A DNA stretch of 55,036 nucleotides from CAYLNM01 sp964385045 (GTDB lineage Bacteria; Planctomycetota; Phycisphaerae; Phycisphaerales; SM1A02). Location of the stretch: positions 1 to 55,036 of the forward strand of contig CAYLNM010000011.1 in NCBI GenBank assembly GCA_964385045.1. The letters are read 5' to 3'. The position numbers were made by a program, and so were the translations under genes. A model generated the notes under the pieces. That model saw only the letters and a list, made by a program, of their open reading frames with translations, had not been told where the DNA came from and ran no database searches. Numbering within the stretch: the first letter of the stretch is position 1; the number at the start of each line of letters is the position of its first letter. Shown piece by piece: positions 39,801 through 47,690 of the stretch.

Positions 39801-40158
39801 CGGCGGCTACCGCACCAACGTCCACTTCACGGCCACCGCGATGATCGGGATCGTCGCCCTCGCGGGCATCGCGGTCCGGAACGCGATCCTCCTGATCGAC
39901 TTCACGCGGAACGAGCAGCGACGCGGTCGCGGCGTCCGCGCGTCGATCCTGCGTGCGGGCGCGATGCGGGTCCGACCGATCCTGCTCACCGCGGGAACCG
40001 CGATGCTCGCGGTGGTGCCGATCGCGTTCGACCCGGTGTTCCTGGGACTGGCGTGGGCGCTCATCTTCGGGCTCTTCGTCTCGACCGCGTTCACGCTCGT
40101 CCTCGTGCCGACGCTGTACGGGATGATCCGGATGCCGCGGGACGGCCGGGCGACGTGA
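36799..40158 (+). CDS. RND-family efflux pump (AcrB/CusA superfamily)
   Basis: A 1119-residue inner-membrane pump driven by proton entry. TM1 is near residues 38-58 (GLAAMLVALALAGGGVALVL). The porter domain has the family pattern APGLSAEAVERRVTWPIEQSLFG. The TM4 proton-relay Asp pair is in GLIVDDSIVSIDNIHRW. The second half repeats the layout (DLGVALGVAVIAIFALLVYQTGSYLVAVVLLTSIPLTVIGIMPG, then GIVALAGIAVRNAILLIDFTRNEQRRG and RPILLTAGTAMLAVVPIAFD). Charged-residue pattern alone does not separate drug from metal pumps. A long charged cytoplasmic loop (about 540-575) precedes TM7. Translation is coupled to the adaptor by ATGA. The 3' end overlaps the convergent outer-membrane factor gene by 68 nt. 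Confidence 0.9.
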   Translation: MSVEPKGAAADADEPSSDGSSSDGPGGRGGILDAWLRSGLAAMLVALALAGGGVALVLTPREEEPQIDVPLIDVFVEAPGLSAEAVERRVTWPIEQSLFGAEGVEHLYSTSLPGRAVVTARFYVGEDPYAAQVRVRNRMERNRHRFPPALRRYQIRPVHVDDVPFMTLTLHGDTTAPAELLSLGEEMLRELTSIEGVGLVFIAGGRNLEAAIDLDPQRMTAHGVTLRDLEDAVHGANVFLPAGSIDAFGRRVAVDVGEPLKEVERLRALVVSTIDGRAVALEDVAEVRLAPAESRTHVEFARGPASEEPADADAPPGSPLGRSAVTLALAKRAEANAVTVSERVRRLVDELRPALMPDDVELTITRDYGRSADEAVDWLVYSLLAASMVVIALLAVSLGMREALIVAVSVPTTFATTLLVNELAGYTLNRVTLFALIVALGLIVDDSIVSIDNIHRWLHTSAGAGLDRLGRITGAVREVVPPMVLTSIVVVVAFVPLAFVTGLMGPYMAPMALAVPVAMVASTTVAVLVVPWLALVVFADAAGEGRRGPGEGRRARSRAGGRDRADEGDDVERTLRYRLYARAVTPFLDRRRYGLGLVVAAAVLLAGALALPVLGLIPLKLLPYDDTEKLQFVIDMPEGTPVERTASVAADLAELALAQREVVDVTTYAGRPSPVDFNGLVRGHYLRRGEHVGDVRVNMLKYDRRHAGSHEIALRMRDRAERIAERHGASVTIVERPPGPPVLAPIVAEVRGPREMPYEQLLAGGRRIERLVREQAGVVDVDTSIEASAPRLVYEIDQREAALVGVSARDVGRLMSAALAGVDVDVLRDDVEMRPRPIRLRLPAAERVDRATLESLPLARVGDRVLTAGELGGFRETTIEQSIERKDLDRVVYVKASLAGRTPIDAVMAIDEALTRLEAAGGIDPRIDVRLDGEGEWFITRRVFRDLGVALGVAVIAIFALLVYQTGSYLVAVVLLTSIPLTVIGIMPGFWLLDVVLSGSSGGYRTNVHFTATAMIGIVALAGIAVRNAILLIDFTRNEQRRGRGVRASILRAGAMRVRPILLTAGTAMLAVVPIAFDPVFLGLAWALIFGLFVSTAFTLVLVPTLYGMIRMPRDGRAT

Positions 40159-41698
40159 CGGGAGACGGCGGGTGGGGGCGTCCGCGTCCCGCCCGTCCGC
40201 GTTCGCGGACGCTCCGGTCGTCTGTCCGGACGGGCCATCCGCCGCCGAGGGACTTGTTCAGCGAGGCGAGGGCGCCCAGCACCGACTCCCGCGTCGTCGC
40301 GGCCCGAACCTCGAGGGAGGCGAGGGCGCCCTGGGCGTCGAGCAGCGGATCGATGTCGCTCAGTCCGGACTCGTACGCGCGGCGGGCGAGGCGGACGGCG
40401 TCGCGCTGGGTCGAGACCGCCGCGGCGAGCCGCTCGTGCGCGACGCGGGCGAGCGCGTACCGGGTGAGCGACGTCTCGACGTCCGCGATCGCACCGCGGA
40501 CGACCCGCTGGTACCGAAGCAGCGCGCGCTCGTGCCGCGCCTCCTCGAGCTCGATGGTCGCGCGGATCCGGCCGCCCTGGAAGATCGGCCACCGAAGGCC
40601 GGGGCCGATGGACCAGGCGACGCTCCCGGACGAGAACAGGTCGGCGAAGTCGGCCGCGGCCAGGCCGGCGCGCCCGGTCAGCGAGAAGGACGGGTAGAGC
40701 TCGGCGACCGCGACGCCGATCGCGGCGGATGCGGCCTGCACCGATCGCTCGGCCGCCCGGACGTCGGGGCGACGACGCAGCAGCTCGCCCGGCAGGCCGA
40801 CGGGAACGACCAGGGGCGGCTCGGGGGTCGCCTCGGCATCGGCGAGGCGATTCCAGAGCGTCGGGCCGTCGGTCGCGGTCAGGACGGACAGCCGCAGGGT
40901 GGCGGCGACGGCGGTCGATCGCTCCGACGGGAGCCGGGCCTGCAGGGTCTCCAGCGCGCTCGTCGCGCGAAGCACGTCGGCGTCCGTGCCGAGTCCGGCG
41001 TCGCGTCGGTCCCGCGCCGCCTCGACCGTCGCGTGCTGCGACGCGATGTTCGACTCGAGGGCCGAGAGGCGGGCCTGGGCGCCGCGCAGCGCGAAGTAGT
41101 TGCGAGCGGTCTCGGCGACGACGCTCAGGAGGACGTCGTGACGCTCGGCGATCCTCGCCTCCAACGCGGCGACGGTCGACTCCACGGTCCGGCGCCGGCC
41201 GCCGAAGAGGTCGATCTCCCACGAGGCGTCGAAGCCGGCGCTGAAGAGCGACTGGTCCTCGTCGATCCGTCCCCGTTCGATGAAGTCATCGAGCACCGGG
41301 AAGTGCTCGCTCAGGCGAAGACGCTCGTACGCGGCGGCGCTGCCGAGCTGCGGCCGGAGCGCCCCCTCGGCCACCCCGACGAGCGCCCGCGCCTCCCGCA
41401 CCCGCGCGGTGGCGATCTCGAGTCGCAGGTTCGACGCCACGGCGCTGCGGACGAGCCACGAGAGCTCCTCGTCGCCCAGCGCCGCCCACCAGTCGGCGTC
41501 CGGCCGCTCGCCGGGGGCGAGGGGTGCGCCGTCGGTGCCGAGGGCGGCCCAGGTCTCCGGGGTCTCGGTCGTCGGCCGCTCGTAGTCGGGCCCCACGGTG
41601 CAGGCCGGCAGCCCGAGGACCCCGGTCGCGGCCAGCGCGACGCTCGCCGCGGAGGCGGGGACGCGGCGGCGAGCGGACGGTCGGGCGCGGCGTCGCAT
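40091..41698 (-). CDS. Outer-membrane efflux lipoprotein (OprM/NodT-like TolC family)
   Basis: A 535-residue outer-membrane factor. A lipoprotein-type signal (AATGVLGLPACTVGPDYERP) places the lipidated Cys in the usual NodT-family context GPDY.RP. Two OEP repeats follow, with NLRLEIATARVREARALVGVAEGALRPQLG and FDASWEIDLFGGRRRTVES in the first, VGLPGELLRRRPDVRAAERSVQAASAAIGVAVAELYPSFSLTG and GLRWPIFQGGRIRATIELEEAR in the second. It completes a tripartite pump with the adaptor and RND genes although it is on the opposite strand. About 45 C-terminal residues beyond LNKSLGGGWP are a basic tail, half of it antisense to the pump gene. ATG 41698 lies 6 nt after a TACCGT box. Confidence 0.88.
   Translation of the reverse strand: MRRRARPSARRRVPASAASVALAATGVLGLPACTVGPDYERPTTETPETWAALGTDGAPLAPGERPDADWWAALGDEELSWLVRSAVASNLRLEIATARVREARALVGVAEGALRPQLGSAAAYERLRLSEHFPVLDDFIERGRIDEDQSLFSAGFDASWEIDLFGGRRRTVESTVAALEARIAERHDVLLSVVAETARNYFALRGAQARLSALESNIASQHATVEAARDRRDAGLGTDADVLRATSALETLQARLPSERSTAVAATLRLSVLTATDGPTLWNRLADAEATPEPPLVVPVGLPGELLRRRPDVRAAERSVQAASAAIGVAVAELYPSFSLTGRAGLAAADFADLFSSGSVAWSIGPGLRWPIFQGGRIRATIELEEARHERALLRYQRVVRGAIADVETSLTRYALARVAHERLAAAVSTQRDAVRLARRAYESGLSDIDPLLDAQGALASLEVRAATTRESVLGALASLNKSLGGGWPVRTDDRSVRERGRAGRGRPHPPSPVTSPGRPAASGSSRTASARGRA
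40178..40212 (+). terminator. Possible terminator of the RND operon
   Basis: GCGTCCGCG and CGCGGACGC are inverted repeats around a 17-nt loop, 20 nt after the pump stop. The element lies inside the 3' coding end of the convergent outer-membrane factor gene. Confidence 0.35.
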
Positions 41699-41704
41699 GC
41701 ACGG

Positions 41705-41710
41705 ACGGTA
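41705..41710 (-). promoter_or_regulatory. TANNNT -10 box, leaderless outer-membrane factor gene
   Basis: TACCGT on the minus strand, 6 nt before ATG 41698. The same hexamer and gap occur before the MFS gene. Confidence 0.5.
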
Positions 41711-41768
41711 GCCGGGCGGCCCGGCGGTCGATCGGGCGGCATCGGGGACTCGCCCCCCCGGCGGACGG

Positions 41769-43043
41769 TCAGACCCCGGAGGCGCGGCCGGCGTCACCGG
41801 TCGCGCCACCGATCGGCGGATCGACGTCCCGCGGATCGACGTCTCGCGGCTCCACGTCCGTCAGCAGCGTCGTCCCCGGGTGGGCGCTCGCCCACGCGAA
41901 CCAGTAGGTGTGCATGACGATCGCATCCTCGGGCGCGGAGACGATCTCGATCCGGCGGATGGCGCCGTCCCCGCCGCGCTCGACCCCGAGCACCACCTCG
42001 CCTGCGTTGCCGCCGAGGGTCTCGCGGTACCGGCCGTCCGCGCCGGCCCGGTCGGCGACGGCCCGCAGGTCCCAGGCCCGGGCGACGTCGCCGGACCGGA
42101 CGCCCACCACCGGCACCTTCGGGGGAAGCCGCTCGTCGAGTCGGCGGATCGGGAATCGCAGGGAGGGGCTCGTGGGATACTGCTCGTATGGATCGACGGT
42201 GTACGGACGCTCGCGGGGCTCGGGGAACGCGACGATCGTGGTCGGCACCCCGTCCTCGGCGGCGTGTCGCCGGACGTCCTCGAGCGTCTCGATCGCCCAG
42301 CCGTCGAGGTGGACGAGGGTGCGTCCGGCCCGCTCGCCGGAGATCGACCGGCCCTCGACCTGCGACCAGAGGCCGTCGGCGGAGCGGTCGTAGACGAGCA
42401 CGTTGGAGTCGAGCAGCTGCCCGGAGACGCCGAAGGTGTCCGGCGGATCGCCGCCGGGACCGTCGTGGTCCCGCTCGACGACGCTGACCGAGTCGCACAG
42501 AGGGCAGTAGATGACCGAGAGCGGCACGTCCGCGAGGGTGTCGTTGACGATCTCGTGCCAGCGCAGGAGCCGGATGGGATAGACGCGGCGGCAGCCCTCG
42601 ATCGTCACCGTCACCACGCGATCGATGCCGACGATCCCCTCCGCGAGGGCCGCGTCGAGATCGACGATGCGGGGGGCGTCGATCGCCGGGATGCCGTCCT
42701 TCGGCGGGCCGCCCATGCGGATGTCCTCGCGCTCGACGAGCATCCCGCTCAGGTCGAACGGGAAGCCGATCCGCCGCTCCTCGAGCCACAGCTCGGGACG
42801 CGGGCCGTCGGGCGGGCCCTGGATCGCGCGGCGGATCGTGCCGCCGGCGACGATGCCGCCCGCGGTCACGAGCAGCACGAGTGCGACGGCCGCCGCCGGC
42901 CGCCCGCGTCCGCCGGGGGCGGGGCGGACGGTGGGGGTGGCGGCGGCGGCGGCCGGCAAGGTGGACGGGGAGTCGGGATCGGTCGACGCGGTCGCCGGAG
43001 CGCGGGGCACGCCCGGTCCGGGAGATGGGGCGGGCTCGGACAT
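41769..43043 (-). CDS. DUF3179 domain protein
   Basis: A 424-residue protein with a disordered Pro/Ala/Thr N-terminus, one membrane anchor near 50-70 (AAAVALVLLVTAGGIVAGG) and a large extracytoplasmic domain. DUF3179 markers are VTIEGCRRVYPIRLLRWHEIVNDTLADVPLSVIYCPLCDS, FGVSGQLLDSNVLVYDRSADGLWSQ, the TLVHLDGWAIETLEDVRR region and the C-terminal MHTYWFAWASAHPGT. The CPLCDS pair suggests metal or redox chemistry, but no activity is established for the family. GGAG lies 7 nt before the ATG. It is transcribed away from the 12-bp repeats just upstream. Confidence 0.82.
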   Translation of the reverse strand: MSEPAPSPGPGVPRAPATASTDPDSPSTLPAAAAATPTVRPAPGGRGRPAAAVALVLLVTAGGIVAGGTIRRAIQGPPDGPRPELWLEERRIGFPFDLSGMLVEREDIRMGGPPKDGIPAIDAPRIVDLDAALAEGIVGIDRVVTVTIEGCRRVYPIRLLRWHEIVNDTLADVPLSVIYCPLCDSVSVVERDHDGPGGDPPDTFGVSGQLLDSNVLVYDRSADGLWSQVEGRSISGERAGRTLVHLDGWAIETLEDVRRHAAEDGVPTTIVAFPEPRERPYTVDPYEQYPTSPSLRFPIRRLDERLPPKVPVVGVRSGDVARAWDLRAVADRAGADGRYRETLGGNAGEVVLGVERGGDGAIRRIEIVSAPEDAIVMHTYWFAWASAHPGTTLLTDVEPRDVDPRDVDPPIGGATGDAGRASGV

Positions 43044-43140
43044 GGACGGACTCCGGTGGTTCGGTCTCCCCGCGGGCGGCGAATCGCCGGGATCCGGCCA
43101 CTATTCGCGGAAGCCGACGATTGTCCGGCCGATCGCGGGA

Positions 43141-43200
43141 TCGGGGTCGACGTCGGGGTCGACGTCGGGGTCGACGCCGGGGTCGACGTCGGGGTCGACG
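43141..43200. repeat. 12-bp tandem repeat TCGGGGTCGACG
   Basis: Five head-to-tail copies, one with C for the first T, followed by a degenerate sixth. Each contains the palindrome GTCGAC. It lies in the 372-bp region upstream of the DUF3179 gene and outside called genes. Confidence 0.75.
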
Positions 43201-43272
43201 CCGGGGGCGGACGCCGCTGGCCGCCGTCGGCGGGGGCCCGCCGGCCGATGGCCGCTGGTCGTACCGGACGAG

Positions 43273-43376
43273 GCCCGCTCCCCGGGGCGTTCGCCGGCCC
43301 GCTCGCGCCCCCCGCCGCCGCGGCCGGCCGACGGCCTCCCCGCCCGCTCCCCGGGGCGTTCGCCGGCCCGCTCGCG
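43273..43376. repeat. 35-bp perfect direct repeat, two copies 69 bp apart
   Basis: Copies at 43273-43307 and 43342-43376 begin GCCCGCTCCCCGGGGCGTTC and are identical over 35 bp, with a GC-rich spacer. They lie between the DUF3179 start and a small hypothetical gene. Two copies are too few to call an array. Confidence 0.6.
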
Positions 43377-43415
43377 GGCGGCTCGCCGGCCTGCGCGCCG
43401 AGCTGTCCGCAGGGA

Positions 43416-43772
43416 TCAGCCGGCGTGCGGCGGGCGACCGCCGTCGCGGCCCGCGGCCACCGGCACCGGCGCTCCCGCCGCGCCGCCCGGCGTCAGGCGC
43501 CGCACCACCGTCATGACGCCGCGGACGAGGGCCTCGGGCAGCAGGAGCACGAGCCCCACGAGCATGCACGAGGGGCAGCCGGCCCGGAGGAGGCCGATCG
43601 ACGCCCAGCCGCTCCGGCCCGGATCGCGGCCCGATCGGCAGCGGCCGGTGGGGCAGTCCCGGGCCTCCGCCTCCCCGGCGAGCGGATCGCCGGCGGGCCC
43701 GGCGGTGGAGGGGCGGGCCTCGGGGAAGGCTTCGGGGGTGCGGTCGGTTCGCGTGGTGGTGAGGGTCTGCAT
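43416..43772 (-). CDS. Hypothetical small membrane protein with CPSC motif
   Basis: A 118-residue frame with one plausible membrane segment beginning at a Cys pair (GCPSCMLVGLVLLLPEALVRG). A second Cys pair lies in CPTGRC. The flanks are Pro/Ala/Arg-rich. The Cys spacing could bind metal or heme, but no family is recognised and the Shine-Dalgarno is poor. It may be real; random open frames are common at this GC content. Confidence 0.35.
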   Translation of the reverse strand: MQTLTTTRTDRTPEAFPEARPSTAGPAGDPLAGEAEARDCPTGRCRSGRDPGRSGWASIGLLRAGCPSCMLVGLVLLLPEALVRGVMTVVRRLTPGGAAGAPVPVAAGRDGGRPPHAG

Positions 43773-43855
43773 GTCTCGCGAACCGCCGAGCCGCGACCGT
43801 CATTCCGGCTCGTGCGATCTTCGCCCTCGGCTCGTCCGCCGCGGGCCGACGCCGG

Positions 43856-43861
43856 TACGGT
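43856..43861 (+). promoter_or_regulatory. TANNNT -10 box upstream of the 43927 gene
   Basis: TACGGT lies 65 nt before ATG 43927. An out-of-frame ATG 4 nt downstream of the box is not used by the called gene. Confidence 0.3.
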
Positions 43862-43926
43862 GCGGATGAAGCTCGGGGCGGGATCCCGAGTCTCCGAGCC
43901 CGAGCCGCCCAGTCCATCGGAGCCCC

Positions 43927-45147
43927 ATGACCGAGCAAGCACGCGAGTCCGACGACGGCGGCTGCGGCGCGTCCGAGCGGCGCGACGATCGCGGCGCGTC
44001 GGTCGCCGCCGACTGCCCCGTCGAGCGGGCCGGTCGGCGGCTCGGTCGGACCACGGGCAGCGGGGCGGGGCGGGCCTGCGACCCGCCCGCCGCGGCGGCG
44101 ACGCCGGAGCCGACGGCCGCGGCCCGGGCCGCCTACTCGGCGGCGCGAACGGCGGTGGCGGCGCAGGCCACGGTCGCCGACTGCCGGGCGGCGGTGATGG
44201 AACGGCTGCCGCCGCCCGAGCAGCCGCTGCGACGCAACCGCGCCATCACGTCGATGTACGCCGCGGCCTGCCTCGCCCATCCGGCGCTGATGAAGTGGGC
44301 CGGCATGGCGGCCTTCGCGTCCCACCACGCCCGGCTCCTGATGGTGCCGCTGCGAATGCTCGCGGACCGCGAGGGCCGGGTTCGGCTCCAACCGCGTGGG
44401 CGGCTCGCGGCGTTGGTGCTGCGGGACGTGCATCTCATCCGCCGCATCAACGCGGGCATCTTCGAGGACATCTTCTGGGCCCATCTCGTCTACGACGGCA
44501 CGGCCGACGGCCTCGTGCGGCTCGAGCGACTCGCGGCCGACGAGCCGGGACTCGGCCCGATGGTCGACGGCTTCCGCCGCATCGAGGCCGGGCGCCGGAC
44601 CTCCGCGGCGGGGGACGCACGGGCGGGGGCCGAGCTGGTCTGGCAGGGCAACGTCCGGCTGCTGCGACACGAGCAGGAGACGGTGGTGCAGCCGTCGTTC
44701 GAGGACTTCACCTGCGGCTTCGCCCGGGCGATGTCGATCGGCTCGTCGCTCGACTTCGAGGCCCGCGGCCTGTGCGAGCGGCTCGCGTTCTTCACCAGCT
44801 TCTACTGGCACATGCTCGTGACCCGCCGCGGCCGCGTCGGCACCCGGCGGGCCTGGCCGCGCATCGACCGACTCGAGCACCGGTGGACGTGGATCGAGGA
44901 GCGCATCGTGCCCGGCTTCCGACGCTTCGAGTCCGGTGAGGGCCGGATCCGGGCGAAGCTCGCGGAGCTGCTCGTCCCGCTCGACGGCGAGGTGGACGAG
45001 CCGCTGCCGGTTCGGCCGGCGACCGGCTCCGGCTCAGGCAGCGAGGCCGCGGCGGCGATCCCGGAGGACGGGGCGCCGGGGGCCGTCGGGGCGGGATGGG
45101 CGAGCCCGCCGGACGCGGCGGGCGGCGTGACCCCATCGTCGCCCTGA
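43927..45147 (+). CDS. Conserved-looking protein of unknown function, possibly DUF2515-like
   Basis: A 406-residue protein with a disordered Ala/Arg-rich N-terminus (1-90) and Gly/Ala/Pro C-terminus, surrounding a helical core of about 260 residues. Core patterns are NRAITSMYAAACLAHPALMKWAGMAAFASHHARL, INAGIFEDIFWAHLVYD, LVWQGNVRLLRHEQETVVQP, and RLAFFTSFYWHML. The first two and the EQ-containing segment faintly recall DUF2515 (NxTRTxAY..PEIHWA..). No catalytic motif, signal peptide or membrane segment is clear. The core looks too ordered to be a chance frame. Function is unknown. Confidence 0.6.
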   Translation: MTEQARESDDGGCGASERRDDRGASVAADCPVERAGRRLGRTTGSGAGRACDPPAAAATPEPTAAARAAYSAARTAVAAQATVADCRAAVMERLPPPEQPLRRNRAITSMYAAACLAHPALMKWAGMAAFASHHARLLMVPLRMLADREGRVRLQPRGRLAALVLRDVHLIRRINAGIFEDIFWAHLVYDGTADGLVRLERLAADEPGLGPMVDGFRRIEAGRRTSAAGDARAGAELVWQGNVRLLRHEQETVVQPSFEDFTCGFARAMSIGSSLDFEARGLCERLAFFTSFYWHMLVTRRGRVGTRRAWPRIDRLEHRWTWIEERIVPGFRRFESGEGRIRAKLAELLVPLDGEVDEPLPVRPATGSGSGSEAAAAIPEDGAPGAVGAGWASPPDAAGGVTPSSP

Positions 45148-45447
45148 GCTCGACGATGTCTCGGGCGTCGGGGGTGTCCGGGGCGTCGCGCGATTCGACG
45201 GGCTGCGGGCGATCGCGGGGCGAGCGTGGCGCGACCGCGGGACGAGCGCGGGGCGGCCACTGGGGACATGGGGGCTCTGCGGGGGTGGACCGTCGGTACT
45301 CGCCGGGAAGTTCGCGACCATTCGCTCCAGTTCGCGTATCGGCGAGCGATCGGCGTCGCTCCGCTGGTCCGGGGAGTCCCTCCGCCGCGGCACCGGGTCG
45401 CGAGCCGGGACGCTCCCGTCGCCACCCCGACTCCCGGGAACCAGATC

Positions 45448-46878
45448 ATGACCAGCCCTCGTCCCCGTTCGCTCGCCGCCGACCGCCGCCGGGTGGACCG
45501 ATCTGGCCCCCGATCTGGCCCCCGATCGGGGGCGATCGCGACGTCGATCGCGAGCATCCTGCTCCTCTCCGGCGGCGCCCTCGCCGCGGACGCCCCCTGC
45601 AGCTGGGAGCGGCAGCTCGTCGACGGCAACGGCGTGGACCTCTTCGGGGCCGCGGACGACCTCGCCGGCGGGGTCTGGGTCGCCGGCTCGTCGCGGACGA
45701 CCTCGTCGCCGTTCCGCGACCTCAACTTCATCGCCCGGTGGACCGGCTCCGGCTGGGACGCGATGGACGTGCCCCAGCCGACCGACGTGGGCGACGGGCA
45801 GCGGCTCCGCGCGATCGCCTCGCTCGGCGCCGACGACGCGATCGCGGTCGGCTCGGCGGAGCTGCCCGAGAGCCTGCCGAACGCCTCGCCGCAGTCGCTG
45901 CGCTGGGACGGCTCCTCGTGGTCGCTCCTCGAGTCGCCGACGTTCGTGGGCGGCGGGTTCTTCGCCGACGTCGCGGCGACCGGCGACACCGTCTGGGCCA
46001 CCGGCGGCAAGAACGAGGCGGTCCCGAACGGCCCGCTGCTCGAGCCTCTCGCCGCCCGACTCGACGGCGACGACTGGACCACGGTCGCGATGCCGCTGTT
46101 CGACATCGTCGGCGAGCAGACCCTCGCCCGCTATCGCCTCCGGGCCGTCGGCGGCATCGCCGCGGACGACGTGTGGATGGGCGGCCGGCTGCTGGTGGTC
46201 GGGGAGCCCATCGACGACGCGGTCCTCGTGCGCTGGGACGGCTCGGACTGGACGTGGTTCGACGTGCGATCCCTGCTCTCGAGTCCCGGCGCGAGCTCGT
46301 CGATCGAGGCGATCACCGCCCTCGCCACCGACGACGTGTGGGCGGTCGGCCACGAGTTCGACGTCGCCATCGGCCGCGAGCGGGCGCTGATCCTGCACTG
46401 GGACGGCTCGGCGTGGTCGCGCGTGGCCGCGCCCGACGAGCCGGACCGCAACGTCTGGCTGCGGGACGTGGTCGCGCGGTCCGCCACCGACGTCCTCGCC
46501 GTCGGTACGAGCGTGGTGCCGGGCGCGTGGCCCGAGGGCTGCGTCCTGCACTACGACGGCGTCGCGTGGACCCGCGTCGACGACGTCGAGACCGCCGACG
46601 GCTCGCAGTTCTTCGCCGCCGCCATCGCCGGCGACGGCACGCCGTGGCTCGCGGGCCTGACCAACGAGTTCCCGGTCCTCGGCCTCGTGCAGCGCGGCAT
46701 CGCCTGCGAGCCCGAGTGTCCCGCGGATCTCGACGGCACCGGGACCGTCGACTTCGACGACCTCGTGACCCTGCTCGCGGCGTTCGGCGCCTCGGACGCG
46801 GGTGACGTCGACGGCGACGGCATCACCGGATTCGACGACCTCGTCGGGCTGCTGGCGGCCTTCGGGCCCTGCCCGTGA
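45448..46878 (+). CDS. Exported beta-propeller protein (kelch-like WDG repeats) with dockerin-like tail
   Basis: A 476-residue protein. A basic N-terminus precedes a signal peptide (IATSIASILLLSGGALAADA). The body is a beta-propeller of repeated pairs in which DDxWAVG-type strands alternate with xWDGSxWxxx: RWTGSGWDAMDV, RWDGSSWSLLES, RWDGSDWTWFDV, HWDGSAWSRVAA, HYDGVAWTRVDD. It ends in two EF-hand-like units, CPADLDGTGTVDFDDLVTLL and DVDGDGITGFDDLVGLL, then FGPCP. The 300 bp before it (45148-45447) hold nothing recognisable. GGGA 9 nt before the ATG is a weak Shine-Dalgarno. The ligand is unknown; secretion is likely. Confidence 0.8.
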   Translation: MTSPRPRSLAADRRRVDRSGPRSGPRSGAIATSIASILLLSGGALAADAPCSWERQLVDGNGVDLFGAADDLAGGVWVAGSSRTTSSPFRDLNFIARWTGSGWDAMDVPQPTDVGDGQRLRAIASLGADDAIAVGSAELPESLPNASPQSLRWDGSSWSLLESPTFVGGGFFADVAATGDTVWATGGKNEAVPNGPLLEPLAARLDGDDWTTVAMPLFDIVGEQTLARYRLRAVGGIAADDVWMGGRLLVVGEPIDDAVLVRWDGSDWTWFDVRSLLSSPGASSSIEAITALATDDVWAVGHEFDVAIGRERALILHWDGSAWSRVAAPDEPDRNVWLRDVVARSATDVLAVGTSVVPGAWPEGCVLHYDGVAWTRVDDVETADGSQFFAAAIAGDGTPWLAGLTNEFPVLGLVQRGIACEPECPADLDGTGTVDFDDLVTLLAAFGASDAGDVDGDGITGFDDLVGLLAAFGPCP

Positions 46879-46931
46879 CGCTCGAATCGTGATGCCCGAC
46901 TCGAACCGTCCCGGCCGCCGGACGCGCGGGA

Positions 46932-47405
46932 TCAGTACGTCATGACGGCCCAGTCGGGTGACTTCAGGTACCCCGTCAGCGGGCGGCCCATGTACCGGAC
47001 GTCGAGCCCGGCCTCGCGGAGGTCCTCGGCGATGCCGAAGGTGTCGGCGCAGGCCAGGCAGGCGACGACGGCGACGCCGGACTCCCGCAGGCGGTCGACC
47101 GCCGCTCGCACGTCCTTGTCGGCGACGACGAGCTTCTGGGAGGGGCCCCAGACGATCAGCTGCACCTCGTCGAACCAGCCCTGACGGGCGGCGGCGCCGC
47201 TGTACATCAGGGCCATGCGGTGGGCGACGTCGGCGTCGTTGCTCGTCCAGACGACCGCGAGGCGGGTGGGCTCGACGGCCGTGGCGGGCATGTCGTCGGC
47301 GGCGGGCTGGGCCCGGACGACGTCGCCGGCGACCGCCAGCCAGACGGCGACGGCGAGGATGGGGGAGGCGAGGAGCAGGGCGGACGAGGAGCGGGGGCGG
47401 GGCAT
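46932..47405 (-). CDS. Exported DsrE-like protein
   Basis: A 157-residue protein with a signal peptide (ALLLASPILAVAVWLAVAGDVVRA) and a DsrE/DsrF-like fold: AVVWTSNDADVAHRMALMYSGAAARQGWFDEVQLIVWGPSQKLVVADKD, then VACLACADTFGIAEDLREAGLDVRYMG. Cys residues in VVACLACAD occupy the region where DsrE-family proteins carry functional cysteines for sulfur relay. Export is unusual for sulfur-relay members but common for DsrE-like proteins of unknown role. GGAG lies 7 nt before the ATG. The DoxX gene upstream is in the same direction with a hairpin between them. Confidence 0.75.
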   Translation of the reverse strand: MPRPRSSSALLLASPILAVAVWLAVAGDVVRAQPAADDMPATAVEPTRLAVVWTSNDADVAHRMALMYSGAAARQGWFDEVQLIVWGPSQKLVVADKDVRAAVDRLRESGVAVVACLACADTFGIAEDLREAGLDVRYMGRPLTGYLKSPDWAVMTY

Positions 47406-47502
47406 GATCGGTCTCCGTGGAGGTCTTGCGGCGATGACGCGTGCTCGGCGAATCCACCGGAGCCCGCGGTCATTCCGTGAACCTCGCGGAAGACCGTCGC
47501 GG

Positions 47503-47528
47503 CGCCCGGTCGCGGCGGCGACCGGGCG
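47503..47528 (-). terminator. Hairpin between the DoxX and DsrE genes
   Basis: CGCCCGGTCGC and GCGACCGGGCG form an 11-bp stem with a GGCG loop, about 160 nt past the DoxX stop. Confidence 0.5.
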
Positions 47529-47690
47529 GAACGCGGGGAGCGTCGCGGGCGGGGCGTGGGGAACGTGGGCGAGGGGACGAGGGGCGGTGGGCCGGCCGGG
47601 CGGAAGGGCCGCCGATCGACCCGTGGCCGGCGACCCCGGGACGCGACGCGCGGTCGCGGGATCCCGGGGTCGGGCGCGTCCGGCCGCGGA

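Noticed and set aside
45502..45533. CGATCTGGCCCC repeats as a regulatory hairpin
   Set aside because: They lie inside the signal-peptide coding part of the 45448 gene (RSGPRSGPRSG) and are better explained as coding repeats.
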